A stretch of 64,000 bases of DNA, from positions 87,128 to 151,127 of the forward strand of contig JAMFRP010000011.1 of NCBI GenBank assembly GCA_026224775.1, read 5' to 3'. Of this stretch, positions 48,294-59,080 are shown piece by piece (position 1 is the stretch's first letter; the number at the start of each line of letters is the position of its first letter). The stretch is from Bacteroidota bacterium. Its GTDB lineage: Bacteria; Bacteroidota; Bacteroidia; Sphingobacteriales; Sphingobacteriaceae. The notes under the pieces are model-generated. The model saw nothing but the letters and a program-made list of their open reading frames with translations, was not told the DNA's origin and did not search any database. A program made the translations under genes and the position numbers.

Positions 48294-49109
48294 TTAATCC
48301 TGTTTAGCGAATTTATTCTGCATTTCTTTGCTTAAAACAATAATAAGTCCCTCAAAACTTTTGACAGGTTTGCCATGATAATAATATAATGGCCACTGGA
48401 TTAATCCTGCAACCCTGCTGATTTCTTCCATTTCGTCTTTGTCAAATATTTCACCTGGGCGTACATTTTCACTTTGTTTGATGTTAATCAAATAGCCGTT
48501 GGCATCTTGGTCAAACCGGAAATAAGATCCGTTGCTAATCAGTGGTAGCTTATGGAATTTATCCCAATTAATATGGGTATAAATAAATTTCTTCAGCGAG
48601 TCGGCATTTCTATGAAAAACTGTTTCTATGGGTCTGGGGTATACAAAATTTTTGATCGAAATAACAACGCCCTTTTTTACTATCAATCGAGTCTCACTCG
48701 GCCAGGATGCGGCAAACATTCCTCCCCAACTATTCGGCTGGTCTTTGGTCACCCAAATTTCTCCGGTATACCAGTCGGCACAGAGCAAGCCTTTCTGAAG
48801 ATGATCGCCGAACAGTGTTTTTAAGTTTGCAGTTTGCTTTTTGTCATTGCACTTACAATTTTCAATTTTTGCCAGCATTAAGCGGTTGTTGACGATTTTC
48901 CACGTTGATAAAAACGTGCAATTATCTTCCGTACAGTTTGTACTATAATCTTTTAGTTGTTCACGTAGCTTTACAATACCCGGATAGTTGTCAAATGGTG
49001 AGAAGAATATCGTCCAAAAGGTGTCCCCTTTAATGACAACATTATCGCATTTCGCTTCATTATGAGTTAGAAACGTTAACAGCGTAAGAAAGATAAAAAG
49101 CTTTTTCAT
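48294..49109 (-). CDS. Secreted protein of unknown function
   Basis: A 271-residue exported protein with a signal peptide (about 1-19: MKKLFIFLTLLTFLTHNEA). The mature part has four cysteines in two close sets (NCTEDNCTF and NCKCNDKK) and conserved-looking GEIWVTKDQPNSWGG, so disulphides are likely. No family recognised. It stands alone between the kdp regulators and the recombinase, on the opposite strand, and may be island cargo. Confidence 0.65.
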   Translation of the reverse strand: MKKLFIFLTLLTFLTHNEAKCDNVVIKGDTFWTIFFSPFDNYPGIVKLREQLKDYSTNCTEDNCTFLSTWKIVNNRLMLAKIENCKCNDKKQTANLKTLFGDHLQKGLLCADWYTGEIWVTKDQPNSWGGMFAASWPSETRLIVKKGVVISIKNFVYPRPIETVFHRNADSLKKFIYTHINWDKFHKLPLISNGSYFRFDQDANGYLINIKQSENVRPGEIFDKDEMEEISRVAGLIQWPLYYYHGKPVKSFEGLIIVLSKEMQNKFAKQD

Positions 49110-49261
49110 CGGAATATTAAACTAATATATTAAATTAGATTGACATCCTCCAAAATAGAGCCTCGAGACATTGTAATCATGCTAATAGTCTTTTTCAAAA
49201 GTTATTAAAGTTATCGTATCTCACGTTGTGCTTGCGATTGTTCAAGAATATGATTGGGCAG

Positions 49262-49282
49262 CTTTGCTTTTTTAAAGCAAAG
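49262..49282 (+). promoter_or_regulatory. Hairpin masking the ribosome site of the recombinase operon
   Basis: CTTTGCTTT (49262-49270) pairs perfectly with AAAGCAAAG (49274-49282) around a TTT loop. The right arm runs into the AAAGGAG ribosome site (49279-49285) of the small ORF at 49293. Folding would limit translation of that ORF and of the coupled recombinase. Confidence 0.5.
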
Positions 49283-49292
49283 GAGATAGAAC

Positions 49293-49445
49293 ATGTTGAA
49301 GGAGAGGAGGCCATTTACCCCTGAAGAAACCGTTGAAATTTTAAAAAAACATGGTGAGATTGTGACTATTGAAGAAGCAAAATTGATTTTGGAGTTCCTT
49401 AGAAATTTGGCTAAATTGGCGTTAGAGCAATACTTTGGAAGATGA
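49293..49445 (+). CDS. 50-residue recombinase-associated small protein
   Basis: A highly charged, helical peptide (MLKERRPFTPEETVEILKK, then IVTIEEAKLILEFLRNL). It has a good ribosome site (AAAGGAG) 8 bp before the ATG. Its stop overlaps the recombinase start (ATGA), so the two are translationally coupled. It may be a directionality or regulatory partner. The family is not recognised with certainty. Confidence 0.7.
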   Translation: MLKERRPFTPEETVEILKKHGEIVTIEEAKLILEFLRNLAKLALEQYFGR

Positions 49446-50998
49446 AAACGGCATATTTATATATAAGAGTAAGTACCGATGAGCAAGCGGATAAAGGCTA
49501 TTCGCAACGCTGGCAGGAAGAAACATTAAGAAGATATTGTGGTATTAGCGGTATAAACATACTTGATGTCGTTTTGGAGGACCATTCTGCCAAAAATTTT
49601 ATTCGGCCAGCATGGAAGCAGCTTTTAACAGATGTCAAAAAGAAAAAAGGCAGGATCAATCTCATTCTTTTTACGAAGTGGGATCGGTTCAGCAGAAATA
49701 CGGGAGATGCTTATGGGATGATAAATACTTTGGCTAAACTCGGCATAGAAGCACAAGCAATTGAACAGCCTTTAGATTTAAGTATTCCGGAAAATAAAAT
49801 GATGCTTGCCTTTTATTTAGCTGCACCGGAAGTCGAAAATGACCGCAGGGCTTTAAATACCTTTGTGGGAATGCGGCGAGCCAGGAAAGAAGGTCGCTTT
49901 ATGGGCGTTGCACCTTTAGGTTTTGTAAATAAGATAACCGAGAGCGGCAGAAAATATATAACTACCAAAGAGCCGGAGGCCAGTATTATGCGATGGGTCT
50001 TTGAGCAGTTAGCAGAAGGGCAATATGCTGCCGACCATGTAAGAAAGCAGGCTAACAAAAAAGGATTGAAATGTGGGAGCGCACATTTTTGGAATATCAT
50101 CCGTAATCCTGTTTACTGCGGGAGAATTGAAGTTGCTCCTTATAAAGAGGAAGAACGCTATTTTGCTCAAGGACAGCATGAGGGGATTATTTCAGAACAT
50201 TTATTTTACAGGGTACAGGATGTTTTAAATGGCAGGGCAAAAGGTAGTTGGGGGCCAAAAATGGTCTCAGTTGATAAACTGCCATTAAGGGGTTTGATCA
50301 TTTGTCCTCTATGTGGTCGTATGTTAACCGGCAGCTCTTCTAAAGGTTATAGTGCTTACTATACCTATTACCATTGCCAATCTCGTTGCAGGACACGGTA
50401 CCGCGCCGAAGATGCAAATAAAATTTTTGAAGAAGTATTGAGTAAGCTTGAAATAAAACAAGGGAGAGGTGAGATCTTTGAAAATGAACTTTTAGTTTTA
50501 TATAATGCCCAATACAGGAACAGTAATGGCGCAAGAAAACAAATACTTGACCAGATCAATATAATCAATGTGCGTCTTGGCAACGCAAAAAAGAAATATT
50601 ATGATGAGGAAACTGACGTAGTTGAATACCGTAAGTATAAGGCTGAGTGCGAGGTTGAAATTGAGAAATTGGAAGCAAAATTGATTGAGCTGTCTAATGG
50701 TGCGCAAAAGATAGATTCACTTTTAAAAAAGGCCATTTACAACTTGGAAAGATTGATTCTATATTGGAAAGACTTCGATTCTATGGGAAAAAGACGGCTA
50801 ATCAGTTCGGTTTTTCCGGGAATGTTAAATTTTGACGGAAATACTTATCGAACTGGTCGACTCAATGGAATAGTAGAGCGTATTTATTTGAACACCAATA
50901 ATTTACAGATACAAAAAAAGCAGAAAAATGAGGTATTTTCTCATCTTCCTGCTTTAGTAGCGGGGAGCAGGATCGAACTGCCGACCTTAGGGTTATGA
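49442..50998 (+). CDS. Large serine recombinase
   Basis: Site-specific integrase of the large serine family. Catalytic domain at about 1-150 with nucleophile S11 (YIRVSTDEQ) and WDRFSRN. A Recombinase domain follows (GVAPLGFVNKI onwards), then a zinc-ribbon region with CPLCGRM and CQSRCR, and a coiled coil. The last residues, about VAGSRIELPTLGL, are encoded by the complement of the 3' part of a tRNA-Met gene. The host tRNA therefore supplies the stop codon. This is the mark of an element end inserted at the tRNA. Length 518 is usual. Confidence 0.92.
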   Translation: MKTAYLYIRVSTDEQADKGYSQRWQEETLRRYCGISGINILDVVLEDHSAKNFIRPAWKQLLTDVKKKKGRINLILFTKWDRFSRNTGDAYGMINTLAKLGIEAQAIEQPLDLSIPENKMMLAFYLAAPEVENDRRALNTFVGMRRARKEGRFMGVAPLGFVNKITESGRKYITTKEPEASIMRWVFEQLAEGQYAADHVRKQANKKGLKCGSAHFWNIIRNPVYCGRIEVAPYKEEERYFAQGQHEGIISEHLFYRVQDVLNGRAKGSWGPKMVSVDKLPLRGLIICPLCGRMLTGSSSKGYSAYYTYYHCQSRCRTRYRAEDANKIFEEVLSKLEIKQGRGEIFENELLVLYNAQYRNSNGARKQILDQINIINVRLGNAKKKYYDEETDVVEYRKYKAECEVEIEKLEAKLIELSNGAQKIDSLLKKAIYNLERLILYWKDFDSMGKRRLISSVFPGMLNFDGNTYRTGRLNGIVERIYLNTNNLQIQKKQKNEVFSHLPALVAGSRIELPTLGL

Positions 50999-51031
50999 AT
51001 CCTACGCTCTAACCATCTGAGCTACCCCGCC
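50958..51031 (-). tRNA. tRNA-Met (CAT), 3' end abuts an integrated element
   Basis: The cloverleaf is complete. Acceptor arm GGCGGGG/CCCCGCT, with G1-U72, discriminator A. D-arm GCTC/GAGC. Anticodon loop TTCATAA. T-arm GGCAG TTCGATC CTGCT. The anticodon stem TAGGA/CCCTA has one A.C mismatch at 31-39. The G1-U72 pair argues against initiator tRNA. CAU could also be a lysidine-modified Ile tRNA, but Met is more likely. CCA is not encoded. The recombinase gene overlaps the 3' half. Confidence 0.9.
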
Positions 51032-51106
51032 GTATTTTTGTGTTATTGCTGCCGGTATGGTAATGCCGGTGGCTGTATTGTTAATAACGCATCCTAAAAA
51101 GGTTTG

Positions 51107-51114
51107 CAAATATA
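51107..51114 (-). promoter_or_regulatory. Bacteroidetes -7 element upstream of tRNA-Met
   Basis: TATATTTG on the reverse strand fits the TAnnTTTG consensus and lies 76 bp before the tRNA 5' end. No good -33 element was found by eye. Confidence 0.4.
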
Positions 51115-51186
51115 GCAGAAATTCGTTTTCTTTAGAAAAAATGTTAACATTTACTCCTAATCGCGTTATTCTATTGTAAACCTGGT

Positions 51187-51567
51187 ATGTCTGAAAAGAA
51201 AAAATTCACTATGGAGTATGAGATAAAATCATCTCCGCGCATTCTATATAGCTTTTTAAGCGAATCTAACGGCTTAACACAATGGTTTGCCGATGACGTA
51301 ACCGTTCGCGATCAAGTGTATACTTTTACCTGGGATGATGAGCAGCAAAACGCCAAATTGCTAATGCTTAAAGAAAATAAACTGGTTAAATTTCGTTGGG
51401 TTGATGATGATCCGCAATATTATTTCGAGATGGAAATTTTGCAGGACGAGTTAACCAATGATGTAGCCCTGGCTATAACTGATTTTGCTACCGAGGAAAC
51501 TATTGATGAGCGCAAACTCATCTGGGATAATCAAATTGAATACCTCATTAGCGTATTAGGTGCCTGA
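51187..51567 (+). CDS. START-like (SRPBCC) domain protein
   Basis: A 126-residue helix-grip protein. The pattern YSFLSESNGLTQWFADDV followed by a beta-sheet core (YTFTWDD) is that of Bacteroidetes START-like/AHSA1-type proteins. It would bind a hydrophobic ligand or partner in the cytoplasm. It is followed by a terminator and the LptF/G gene, in what looks like core chromosome. Confidence 0.8.
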   Translation: MSEKKKFTMEYEIKSSPRILYSFLSESNGLTQWFADDVTVRDQVYTFTWDDEQQNAKLLMLKENKLVKFRWVDDDPQYYFEMEILQDELTNDVALAITDFATEETIDERKLIWDNQIEYLISVLGA

Positions 51568-51604
51568 GCTAATACAATTTTCCTTAATTTTACGTTTTTA
51601 ATTT

Positions 51605-51630
51605 GCACTGTGCTTAATTAGGCATAGTGC
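51605..51630 (+). terminator. Terminator after the START-like gene
   Basis: GCACTGTGC (51605-51613) pairs with GCATAGTGC (51622-51630) with one mismatch, then ATTTT. Confidence 0.55.
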
Positions 51631-51660
51631 ATTTTACTCCCAAAACGCTGATACATCCTG

Positions 51661-53076
51661 ATGAAAAAAATTCATCTTTTAATACTTAAATCATTTATAC
51701 GGCCTTTTCTATCAACCTTCGTTATAGTGATGTTTGTGTTATTGATGCTATTTTTATTCAAATACATCGATGATCTTATTGGTAAAGGGTTTGCCTGGTA
51801 CGTTATTCTGGAGCTGATGATGTATTCATCGGCAACCAATGTGGCTATGGCGCTGCCCTTATCTGTACTGCTTTCCACCATTATGACCTACGGCAGCCTT
51901 GGCGAAAATTATGAGCTGGTGGCTATAAAAGCGGCGGGTATATCGCTAAGCAGGGCCATGTACCCCATGATCATCATTGTATCTATCCTCAGTGTCTCGG
52001 CGTTTATTTTCTCGGATTATATGTTGCCGGTGGCCAACTTGAAGTATTTTTCTCTTTTGTATGATGTGAGGCAGCAGCGCTCGGCAACGTTATTACCCGA
52101 AGGTGTATTTAGCAGTAGCTTTCCCGGCTATACCATCAGGGTTGAAAAGAAGGGTGCCGATGGCCAGGCGCTATATGGCGTTATGATCTATGAAAAAGAA
52201 CAAAATTCAGAAAATAACACGGTACTGTTTGCCAAAGAAGGTAGAATGTACCGTACTCCGGGCGATAAGTATTTGGTGTTAAAACTCGAGGATGGTGTTC
52301 GCTATGAAGAATTGCCAGGAGATGTTGGTTATAACACCCGCCAGCGATTAATGCGCTTCCGTTTTAAGGATATGGAAAAAAAGTTAGATCTTTCGGGTTT
52401 TAAACTTTCCCGCACAGACGAAAATGAGTTTAAGTCGGCATTCCAGATGATGAACCTTAAGCAGCTTCGTGACTACAAAAAAACTACGCAGCACGCTATT
52501 GATAGTTCGGTACAGGTTGGTTATCGTATGATAACACCTTACTTGCGGTATTTTAATCTCCCTAAAAAACCAACTACTGTAAAAAACATAACACCTGCCA
52601 TCACCAATAAAAGTTTAACACTTAGCGAGCAGCTTGCAGCGGTGTCCAACGGTTCCAGTGAAGCCCGCTCTATCCAGAGCCTGGTAAAAGATGATGACTC
52701 CCGTAATCACGATAATGCTCAAAATATCCGTAAATCATTGGTTGAGTACCAGAAGAAATATACCCTGTCTGCAGTTTGCCTGGTGTTGTTTTTAATTGGC
52801 GCACCGCTCGGGGCCATTATACGCAAAGGTGGTTTAGGCCTGCCGGTAGTAGTATCGGTAGTGTTCTTTCTAATATATTACATCATATCAACCATAGGCG
52901 AAAAATCAGTAAAAGATGGTAATGTATCGCCAATATTAGGCATGTGGATATCCATTATTATTCTAACACCTATAGGGATTTTCTTATCATACAAAGCGAT
53001 AACTGACTCCGCTATATTCGATGCTGATTCTTATAAGAAGTTTTTTAAACGGATACTTCGTCGAACAGAGGCCTGA
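51661..53076 (+). CDS. LptF/LptG-family lipopolysaccharide transport permease
   Basis: Inner-membrane permease (YjgP/YjgQ) of the LPS export ABC machine that lifts LPS to the periplasmic bridge. Three N-terminal spans (about 12-120) include MALPLSVLLSTIMTYGSLGENYEL, here given as two halves around LSVLLS. A periplasmic jelly-roll domain (about 130-250) and a long insert (about 290-360) precede three C-terminal spans. The 471 residues are slightly long because of the insert, as in other Bacteroidetes. Confidence 0.9.
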   Translation: MKKIHLLILKSFIRPFLSTFVIVMFVLLMLFLFKYIDDLIGKGFAWYVILELMMYSSATNVAMALPLSVLLSTIMTYGSLGENYELVAIKAAGISLSRAMYPMIIIVSILSVSAFIFSDYMLPVANLKYFSLLYDVRQQRSATLLPEGVFSSSFPGYTIRVEKKGADGQALYGVMIYEKEQNSENNTVLFAKEGRMYRTPGDKYLVLKLEDGVRYEELPGDVGYNTRQRLMRFRFKDMEKKLDLSGFKLSRTDENEFKSAFQMMNLKQLRDYKKTTQHAIDSSVQVGYRMITPYLRYFNLPKKPTTVKNITPAITNKSLTLSEQLAAVSNGSSEARSIQSLVKDDDSRNHDNAQNIRKSLVEYQKKYTLSAVCLVLFLIGAPLGAIIRKGGLGLPVVVSVVFFLIYYIISTIGEKSVKDGNVSPILGMWISIIILTPIGIFLSYKAITDSAIFDADSYKKFFKRILRRTEA

Positions 53077-53118
53077 TATATTTTACAAAGCACCGACCCT
53101 ATTAACTTTATTATCCTG

Positions 53119-53126
53119 TAACTTTG
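53119..53126 (+). promoter_or_regulatory. Possible -7 promoter element for ribBA
   Basis: TAACTTTG fits TAnnTTTG, 57 bp before the ATG at 53183. A matching -33 element is not clear. Confidence 0.4.
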
Positions 53127-53182
53127 TTTAAATTTAATACAAAGGCAACCATTACGGCTTGCCGATACGTAACTGTACAACC

Positions 53183-54385
53183 ATGTTAAATACAATACCT
53201 GAAGCAATAGAGGCCATTAAAGCTGGCAAAACCATAATAGTTGTTGATGATGAAAATAGGGAAAACGAGGGCGATTTTTTAACCGCCGCCCGTAATGCCA
53301 CACCCGAGACTATAAATTTTATGGTAAAGTATGGCCGTGGCTTGGTTTGCGCACCTATTACCCGTCAACGTGCACGTGAGCTTGATCTGGAACCAATGGT
53401 GAGCCATAATACCACATCGCACGAAACTAATTTTACCGTTTCGGTTGATGTGCTGGAGGGATGTACTACAGGTATTTCTGCTTCTGATCGTTCAAAAACA
53501 GTATTGGCTTTGATTGATCCTGCTGTTATGCCAGAGGATTTAGGTCGCCCGGGTCACATATTCCCGCTGATAGCAAAAGATGGTGGTGTGTTGCGCCGTA
53601 CAGGCCATACCGAGGCAGCTATTGACCTGGCTGTTTTAGCCGGATTTGAGCCTGCCGGGGTAATATGCGAAATTATGAAGGAAGATGGCGAAATGGCGCG
53701 CCTTCCTGAACTATTAATTATCGCTAAAGAACATGATCTTAAAATAGTATCTATAAAGGATCTGATAGAATACCGTTTGGCTACAGAATCAATGGTTACC
53801 CGCGAGGTTGCTGTGAAAATGCCAACCCAGTGGGGCGATTTTGATATGATAGCTTATACCCAGATTGATACTGGCGAAAATCACCTGGCGCTTGTTAAAG
53901 GTACTTGGGAGCCTGATGAACCCATATTGGTGCGCGTGCATAGTTCATGCGTTACAGGCGATATTTTTGGCTCATGCAGGTGTGATTGCGGCCCTCAGTT
54001 GCATAAGGCGATGGAGATCATCCAAAAAGAAGGTAAAGGCGTTATTGTATACATGAACCAGGAAGGCCGTGGTATTGGGCTTATAAACAAACTAAAAGCA
54101 TACCATTTGCAGGAAAACGGCTTTGATACCGTTGATGCCAACATAAAATTAGGCTTTAAAATGGATGAGCGCGATTATGGTATCGGCGCGCAGATATTGC
54201 GCAGCCTTGGTATATCAAAAATGCGTTTGTTATCAAATAATCCTAAAAAGCGCGCTGGTTTAATTGGCTATGGTTTAGAGGTTGTTGAGAATTTACCGAT
54301 AGAGATTGCACCTAACCCACATAATGAGGCTTACCTGTTAACAAAAAGAGATAAAATGAATCACGCTATACTACGCGATCATTAA
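53183..54385 (+). CDS. ribBA: Bifunctional DHBP synthase / GTP cyclohydrolase II
   Basis: Catalyses both entry reactions of riboflavin synthesis. The N-terminal half makes 3,4-dihydroxy-2-butanone 4-phosphate from ribulose 5-phosphate ([12 protein letters not shown] near residue 20, and GHTEAAIDL). The C-terminal half opens GTP: zinc ligands C256, C267 and C269 in [15 protein letters not shown], then [11 protein letters not shown] 53183 is preferred over the upstream TTG 53159. The end overlaps the convergent tamB gene by 4 bp. Confidence 0.95.
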   Translation: MLNTIPEAIEAIKAGKTIIVVDDENRENEGDFLTAARNATPETINFMVKYGRGLVCAPITRQRARELDLEPMVSHNTTSHETNFTVSVDVLEGCTTGISASDRSKTVLALIDPAVMPEDLGRPGHIFPLIAKDGGVLRRTGHTEAAIDLAVLAGFEPAGVICEIMKEDGEMARLPELLIIAKEHDLKIVSIKDLIEYRLATESMVTREVAVKMPTQWGDFDMIAYTQIDTGENHLALVKGTWEPDEPILVRVHSSCVTGDIFGSCRCDCGPQLHKAMEIIQKEGKGVIVYMNQEGRGIGLINKLKAYHLQENGFDTVDANIKLGFKMDERDYGIGAQILRSLGISKMRLLSNNPKKRAGLIGYGLEVVENLPIEIAPNPHNEAYLLTKRDKMNHAILRDH

Positions 54386-57300
54386 TTATCATCCCCGTCG
54401 GATTTTTCATTGGTGTTTGAGCCCGAGTTGGGTGGTTCGGTTAAGGTAGGGGTATCTGTCTTGGGCGGAATTGGGGTAGGTATTTTACTCTTATTTTTAT
54501 TGCCACTGTTTTTTCTGAAGAGGTTCCTAAAAAACTCTCCGAAGGTGTCAAAATCGCGTTGATAGGTAAGGCCTACGCCATTTACATATTGAACGCTCAA
54601 CTGGTCAATAGTATTTAAGGTGGTAGTATTTAATACCCGGTAGGAGTATTTTGCCGTAAGGTCTCCGCTCTTGCGCAGTAAGTATTGTGCTTCAAAATCT
54701 TTGGTTAGGCTATTAAAATTTGAATTGAATAAACTGTTTTGTGTAGAGTTGTTAAATAAATCATTACTGCCGGTGGTGGTAAATAAGCTCCCGTTAAACA
54801 CCAGCCTGCTGTTAAATAATCTTAATGATGCGCTCGCGTCATTAAATGAACGTAAGTTTAAATCGAAATTCTTGATGTTTGATTGAGAAATAAAGGTGTT
54901 CAATTTATTAAACGCGAACTCGCTCACCGCTTCTCCGGCCGTACTAAATACCTGGTTAGTTAAACTATTTGGAGTTCCGGATGCAAAATTTCTGCGTACA
55001 ATAATACTTAATGCCTGTTGGCTACGGTTATTATAATCGGTTAAATAGGTTCCCAAATCATCCTTAATGGAAGGATCGGTAGGGAAGTTAAAATCAAAGT
55101 CGATAGTAGGGTGTAATAACGATTTGGTGATGATCAGCTCAGCCTGTACCAGCACGTTTTCCGCTCCCTTTGGTGATGCCAAACCCGCTGCCTGATAAAG
55201 CGGCGAAATATCTGTACGCACCTCGTAAATGGCATTCAGGTTAATGTCAGCATTTGATGGGTCGCCTGTCCAGCGTATAGTACCACCCTGGTTCACTGTA
55301 AAGTTTTTACTGATGAAGTTTTTAGCCGTAAACTCAAACTTACCTGTCGATATTAAAAAGTCGCCGTACATGTTAAAATCACCAAGGCTGTTAATATTCA
55401 GGTTCAGGTTATTGGTTGTCCCGCTGCCTTCCAACACACCGTAATCCGTGGTTATTTTAACTATGGTTTTTTCATCTACCGTAAGGTCAAGGTTAAGTGT
55501 TACCCCATCAAAAGCATTTTTAGGTACTACTACTTTAGTGCTGTCTTTATGGCTTACAAATCTTATGAAATCATAATCCCCGGCGGTTGTTGAGGTATTC
55601 AGCGGTATGTTAAACACCGTACCTGCAAGCGTACGGGCTTTAATATTAATATTCATGGTATTAACCGGGCCATTGAACGCGAACGTGCCCGTACCAAAAG
55701 CCTTGCCATAGTAAAGGTGATTGTCCTTAAATGTGGTGTTTAAGGCCAGCAGGTTTTTAGCGGTTACGGTTGCCTCTATATCTGGATTATCCAGGTTATT
55801 CAAATCAACTTTACCTTTAACTTCTCCGGTACCACCATAGGCGTCTTTTAATACCATTCCATCAACATCAATAACACTATTGGTTACCGTTAGTTTATCA
55901 CTAACCGTGAATGCGGTTTTAAGGTAATTAACGGTAACGCCGGTGTTATCTAAGGTAACTGTACCATTCATTTGTGGCTTAGATGCCGGGCCGGTAAGCG
56001 ATAGATCGCTTGATACGGTACCTTTAGGATCTGATACCAGGTCGCGGATAAAAGGATCAAATATCACTGTTTGCACATGATCCATCTTTACTTTAAAGTC
56101 AAGCGCGTTGGCCTCGGCTTCTTTGGTAAGATTGTAAGCCCCGCTAATATTCATGGTTTCAGTACCATTGTTGTTGATGCTCATCTTTACATCAGCTTGC
56201 TTACGGTCATTACCCAATGTTGATTCAATTTTCACATCACCAACCAATGTTTTATTCATGTTTAGCGAGTCGATGTTTAAATGCGCATCTATACCCGGCG
56301 TATTGGAAATAGAACTGAATATTACATTCCCGTTAAGTGATCCTTTTAAAGCCACCCCCGAAACTTTGGTCAACTGGTCAAATGTGTTCATGTTAAATTT
56401 CTCGAACTCCAGTTTTAGCTTATCCTCCGGATTGCTGGATATAAGCCCGTTTATCTTAACCTTTTGCGGGCCGTTAGATAGTTGGAAACCATCAATTTCG
56501 GTTTTGCCATCCAAAAACTTTATCCTCACCTGGTCAGTCAGTTTCCAGTCCTGATGCTCCAAAATAACATCCGATGGAAGCAGTTTTAATTTACCCGTGG
56601 TGTCCCGCCCAAATTCAACCAAACCGTAAAGATCCAGCTGGTTGGTCGCGTCTTTGTCGGCAAGCTTTATGTTGAAATTAAGGCTGTCTTTTCTAAGCGC
56701 GTTTGATATATCAATATTTTTGATGAACAGACTATCCGTAATGTTTATCTTGCTTAAAGAAATGTTCAGGCCTAATTGACCATTCGTTGTACTTTCGTCC
56801 AAAATAAGGTCATGAAACACGGTTGTACCGTATTGGATGGTTTTAACATAGCCGTTCAAGGTAGCTGTTTCGTTTGACGAGTCGAACTCACCCACAAAAG
56901 TCCCCTGGTCAGGTATCTTCAAGTCTGGATCAAAAAGCGCTAAAAGCGGACTCATATTCTTAAGCGCCAGGTTAAACTCGAAGTGCTGCGGTTTAGGCGC
57001 AACGGTGGTTATGTTTAACGATGGGATATATTTCTTAGCGATCTGTTTAAAATATGATGGAAGCGTGGCAAGGTCGAATGAGCCATGAATATTAGCCTCC
57101 GCGATGTCTGATTTTAGCGCCAGTATACGATTGTCTCCCTTGCCATGAGCTGAAAGATCAATAGAATCCACCACGTAATTATTTCTTGGATCAACTATCC
57201 TGATGGGGGTAAGTTCAATGTGCCCCTGTAAATTCTCAAGACTATTCCCGCTGAATTTAGTTTTAAGTACTGTTGTTAAGGTGATGGTATCCTTTAGTAA

Positions 57301-58872
57301 TTTAAGCGTATGCAGGTGTGCGTCTTTAATATCCGCGGTAAAATCATAAGCGGTTAATGCAGGGTTCAGGTCCACTGTTCCCGCCATATTTAGTTTAACA
57401 TTGTTGTCATTGATGCTGATTTTAGCATCGGCAATTTTCTTTATAAAAGTGCCTTTTACATTTAGGTTATGGTAATCGTAACCATTGTAGTTTATATAAC
57501 CTATCTGCGCGTCTAAGTTTTCGGTGAGGTTTTTAAGCTCGTCACCGCTTCCTTTAACGTTGGCGGATAAAGTTGCCCTGCCAATTGCATCATTGTCAAG
57601 CAACCCACCCAGATCAAAGTTTGAAGTGCTTATTTTACCGCTATATGCAGGCACACCTTTTTTGTCAATCTTCAGGTTAATATCCGGATCGAAACGACCC
57701 AGCTTGGTTTTAAATGTACCGAAAGCCACAAAATCATTCTGTAAGCCGGTGAACCTGCCTGTAAAGTTGATATTGCCGAACTTACCTATCATGTCAGGCA
57801 CTTTCGCGCCCTTAGTTCCGGTGAAGTTGCTGTATAAATAATCCAGGTCTTTTTTATTGGTTGATAGCTGGTCGAATTTCAACTCCAAAAAGGTATTGTC
57901 CCAATCAGGTAAGCCTCTCAAACTAAAATCCCCTCGAATGTATGTGGCTTGTCCGCCGGTGATCAATAAATTTTTAGCGGTGAGGTGGCGAACCATCCCA
58001 TGTATTTTACCATCTACACCTAAATCAAATCTTACCTTTTCCAACCCGCTGGTAAAAAAAGCGATGTCTTTTGATGATACGCGCGATGATTTAAAATCGG
58101 CATCCATCATCACCTTATCCTCAATATCAGCAAAGTCATCAAAGGATTTAAATTTCATCCTGAAATAATCCTTAACCATGGAGTTGGCTGTTTGCAAAAA
58201 CAGGTGCTTGGTGAGTATCAGGTTGGTATCAACCGTAGCATCGGCGGTGAGGTTTTTAATGTAAGCACCACTTTTTTCGTGCAAGGTAAGGTTGTGTATA
58301 TAGCCTTTAAACAGGTGGTGGATAACATCCATGCTGTCAATCACTGTGCTGAACTTTTTAACATCAACATCATCAAAATTTACCCCATTTATCAGGGTGT
58401 CAACCAAATAGTTTTTATAGCGGAAATGCAGGTTATTAACGGCTACTTTCCCAAAAATCACGTTCCATGGTTTGCCTGTTGATTTTGAAGTATCGGGAGA
58501 ACTGAAAAAGTTAATAATAAATCTAACGTTGCTGGTACTGTCTTTATATGTTTTCAGGTAAACCGAGCTGTTATCCAGCTTAACAAGGCTTAAATCAATA
58601 GTACGTTGTTTTATGCTGCAGAATATTGAAAAGGCGTTAATGTCTACTGTTAATTTTGACATATTAACCAGCGTGTCTTTTTTCTGGTCCAGCACATAAA
58701 AATTCTCAAGCACTATGGATGTAAATGGTTCAAGATAGAGGCTACCTATGCTAACCTTGGTGTGCAATTTTTCAGATAGATAGGCGGCGCCCTTTCTGGC
58801 GGCCCAGGTTTGCACGGGTTTATATTGAAAAATAAGTAACAGTATGCTCAGCGTCAAAAAAACGACCAACAC
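54382..58872 (-). CDS. tamB: TamB-like translocation and assembly module protein
   Basis: A very long (about 1496-residue) inner-membrane-anchored periplasmic protein of the TamB/AsmA-like group that bridges to the outer membrane for lipid transport or barrel assembly. A single N-terminal span is followed by extended repetitive beta structure, and the DUF490 (TamB) domain lies at about 1050-1420. The C-terminus is a disordered Pro/Thr/Asn-rich tail. No ATG precedes the span in frame: GTG 58872 cuts the span short, while ATT 58920 (after a TGA) would add a basic IKYKVIKKVLKI start. The start is therefore unsure. Confidence 0.88.
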   Translation of the reverse strand: MLVVFLTLSILLLIFQYKPVQTWAARKGAAYLSEKLHTKVSIGSLYLEPFTSIVLENFYVLDQKKDTLVNMSKLTVDINAFSIFCSIKQRTIDLSLVKLDNSSVYLKTYKDSTSNVRFIINFFSSPDTSKSTGKPWNVIFGKVAVNNLHFRYKNYLVDTLINGVNFDDVDVKKFSTVIDSMDVIHHLFKGYIHNLTLHEKSGAYIKNLTADATVDTNLILTKHLFLQTANSMVKDYFRMKFKSFDDFADIEDKVMMDADFKSSRVSSKDIAFFTSGLEKVRFDLGVDGKIHGMVRHLTAKNLLITGGQATYIRGDFSLRGLPDWDNTFLELKFDQLSTNKKDLDYLYSNFTGTKGAKVPDMIGKFGNINFTGRFTGLQNDFVAFGTFKTKLGRFDPDINLKIDKKGVPAYSGKISTSNFDLGGLLDNDAIGRATLSANVKGSGDELKNLTENLDAQIGYINYNGYDYHNLNVKGTFIKKIADAKISINDNNVKLNMAGTVDLNPALTAYDFTADIKDAHLHTLKLLKDTITLTTVLKTKFSGNSLENLQGHIELTPIRIVDPRNNYVVDSIDLSAHGKGDNRILALKSDIAEANIHGSFDLATLPSYFKQIAKKYIPSLNITTVAPKPQHFEFNLALKNMSPLLALFDPDLKIPDQGTFVGEFDSSNETATLNGYVKTIQYGTTVFHDLILDESTTNGQLGLNISLSKINITDSLFIKNIDISNALRKDSLNFNIKLADKDATNQLDLYGLVEFGRDTTGKLKLLPSDVILEHQDWKLTDQVRIKFLDGKTEIDGFQLSNGPQKVKINGLISSNPEDKLKLEFEKFNMNTFDQLTKVSGVALKGSLNGNVIFSSISNTPGIDAHLNIDSLNMNKTLVGDVKIESTLGNDRKQADVKMSINNNGTETMNISGAYNLTKEAEANALDFKVKMDHVQTVIFDPFIRDLVSDPKGTVSSDLSLTGPASKPQMNGTVTLDNTGVTVNYLKTAFTVSDKLTVTNSVIDVDGMVLKDAYGGTGEVKGKVDLNNLDNPDIEATVTAKNLLALNTTFKDNHLYYGKAFGTGTFAFNGPVNTMNINIKARTLAGTVFNIPLNTSTTAGDYDFIRFVSHKDSTKVVVPKNAFDGVTLNLDLTVDEKTIVKITTDYGVLEGSGTTNNLNLNINSLGDFNMYGDFLISTGKFEFTAKNFISKNFTVNQGGTIRWTGDPSNADINLNAIYEVRTDISPLYQAAGLASPKGAENVLVQAELIITKSLLHPTIDFDFNFPTDPSIKDDLGTYLTDYNNRSQQALSIIVRRNFASGTPNSLTNQVFSTAGEAVSEFAFNKLNTFISQSNIKNFDLNLRSFNDASASLRLFNSRLVFNGSLFTTTGSNDLFNNSTQNSLFNSNFNSLTKDFEAQYLLRKSGDLTAKYSYRVLNTTTLNTIDQLSVQYVNGVGLTYQRDFDTFGEFFRNLFRKNSGNKNKSKIPTPIPPKTDTPTLTEPPNSGSNTNEKSDGDDN

Positions 58873-59041
58873 TAATCCTAACGCTATTTTGAGTACTTTT
58901 TTAATAACTTTGTATTTAATTCAAAACTTAAAAGTAAAAAATTCAAAACTTTTGAAGCTTATACGCAGATGTTTTGACTTTATTTTAACCCAGTGTTCAA
59001 AATAAAGTTTTATCACCGCAGCAACATCATTCCGGTTTTTG

Positions 59042-59076
59042 ACTTTTAACTTTTGACTTTTGACTTTTAACTTTTG
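59042..59076. repeat. Five tandem 7-bp repeats upstream of tsaD
   Basis: ACTTTTR is repeated five times (third base of the last position alternates A/G), ending 4 bp before the ATG of tsaD. Related ACTTTT words occur near 58925-58955. The tract could vary in copy number and affect tsaD or tamB expression. Confidence 0.7.
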
Positions 59077-59080
59077 TCCC

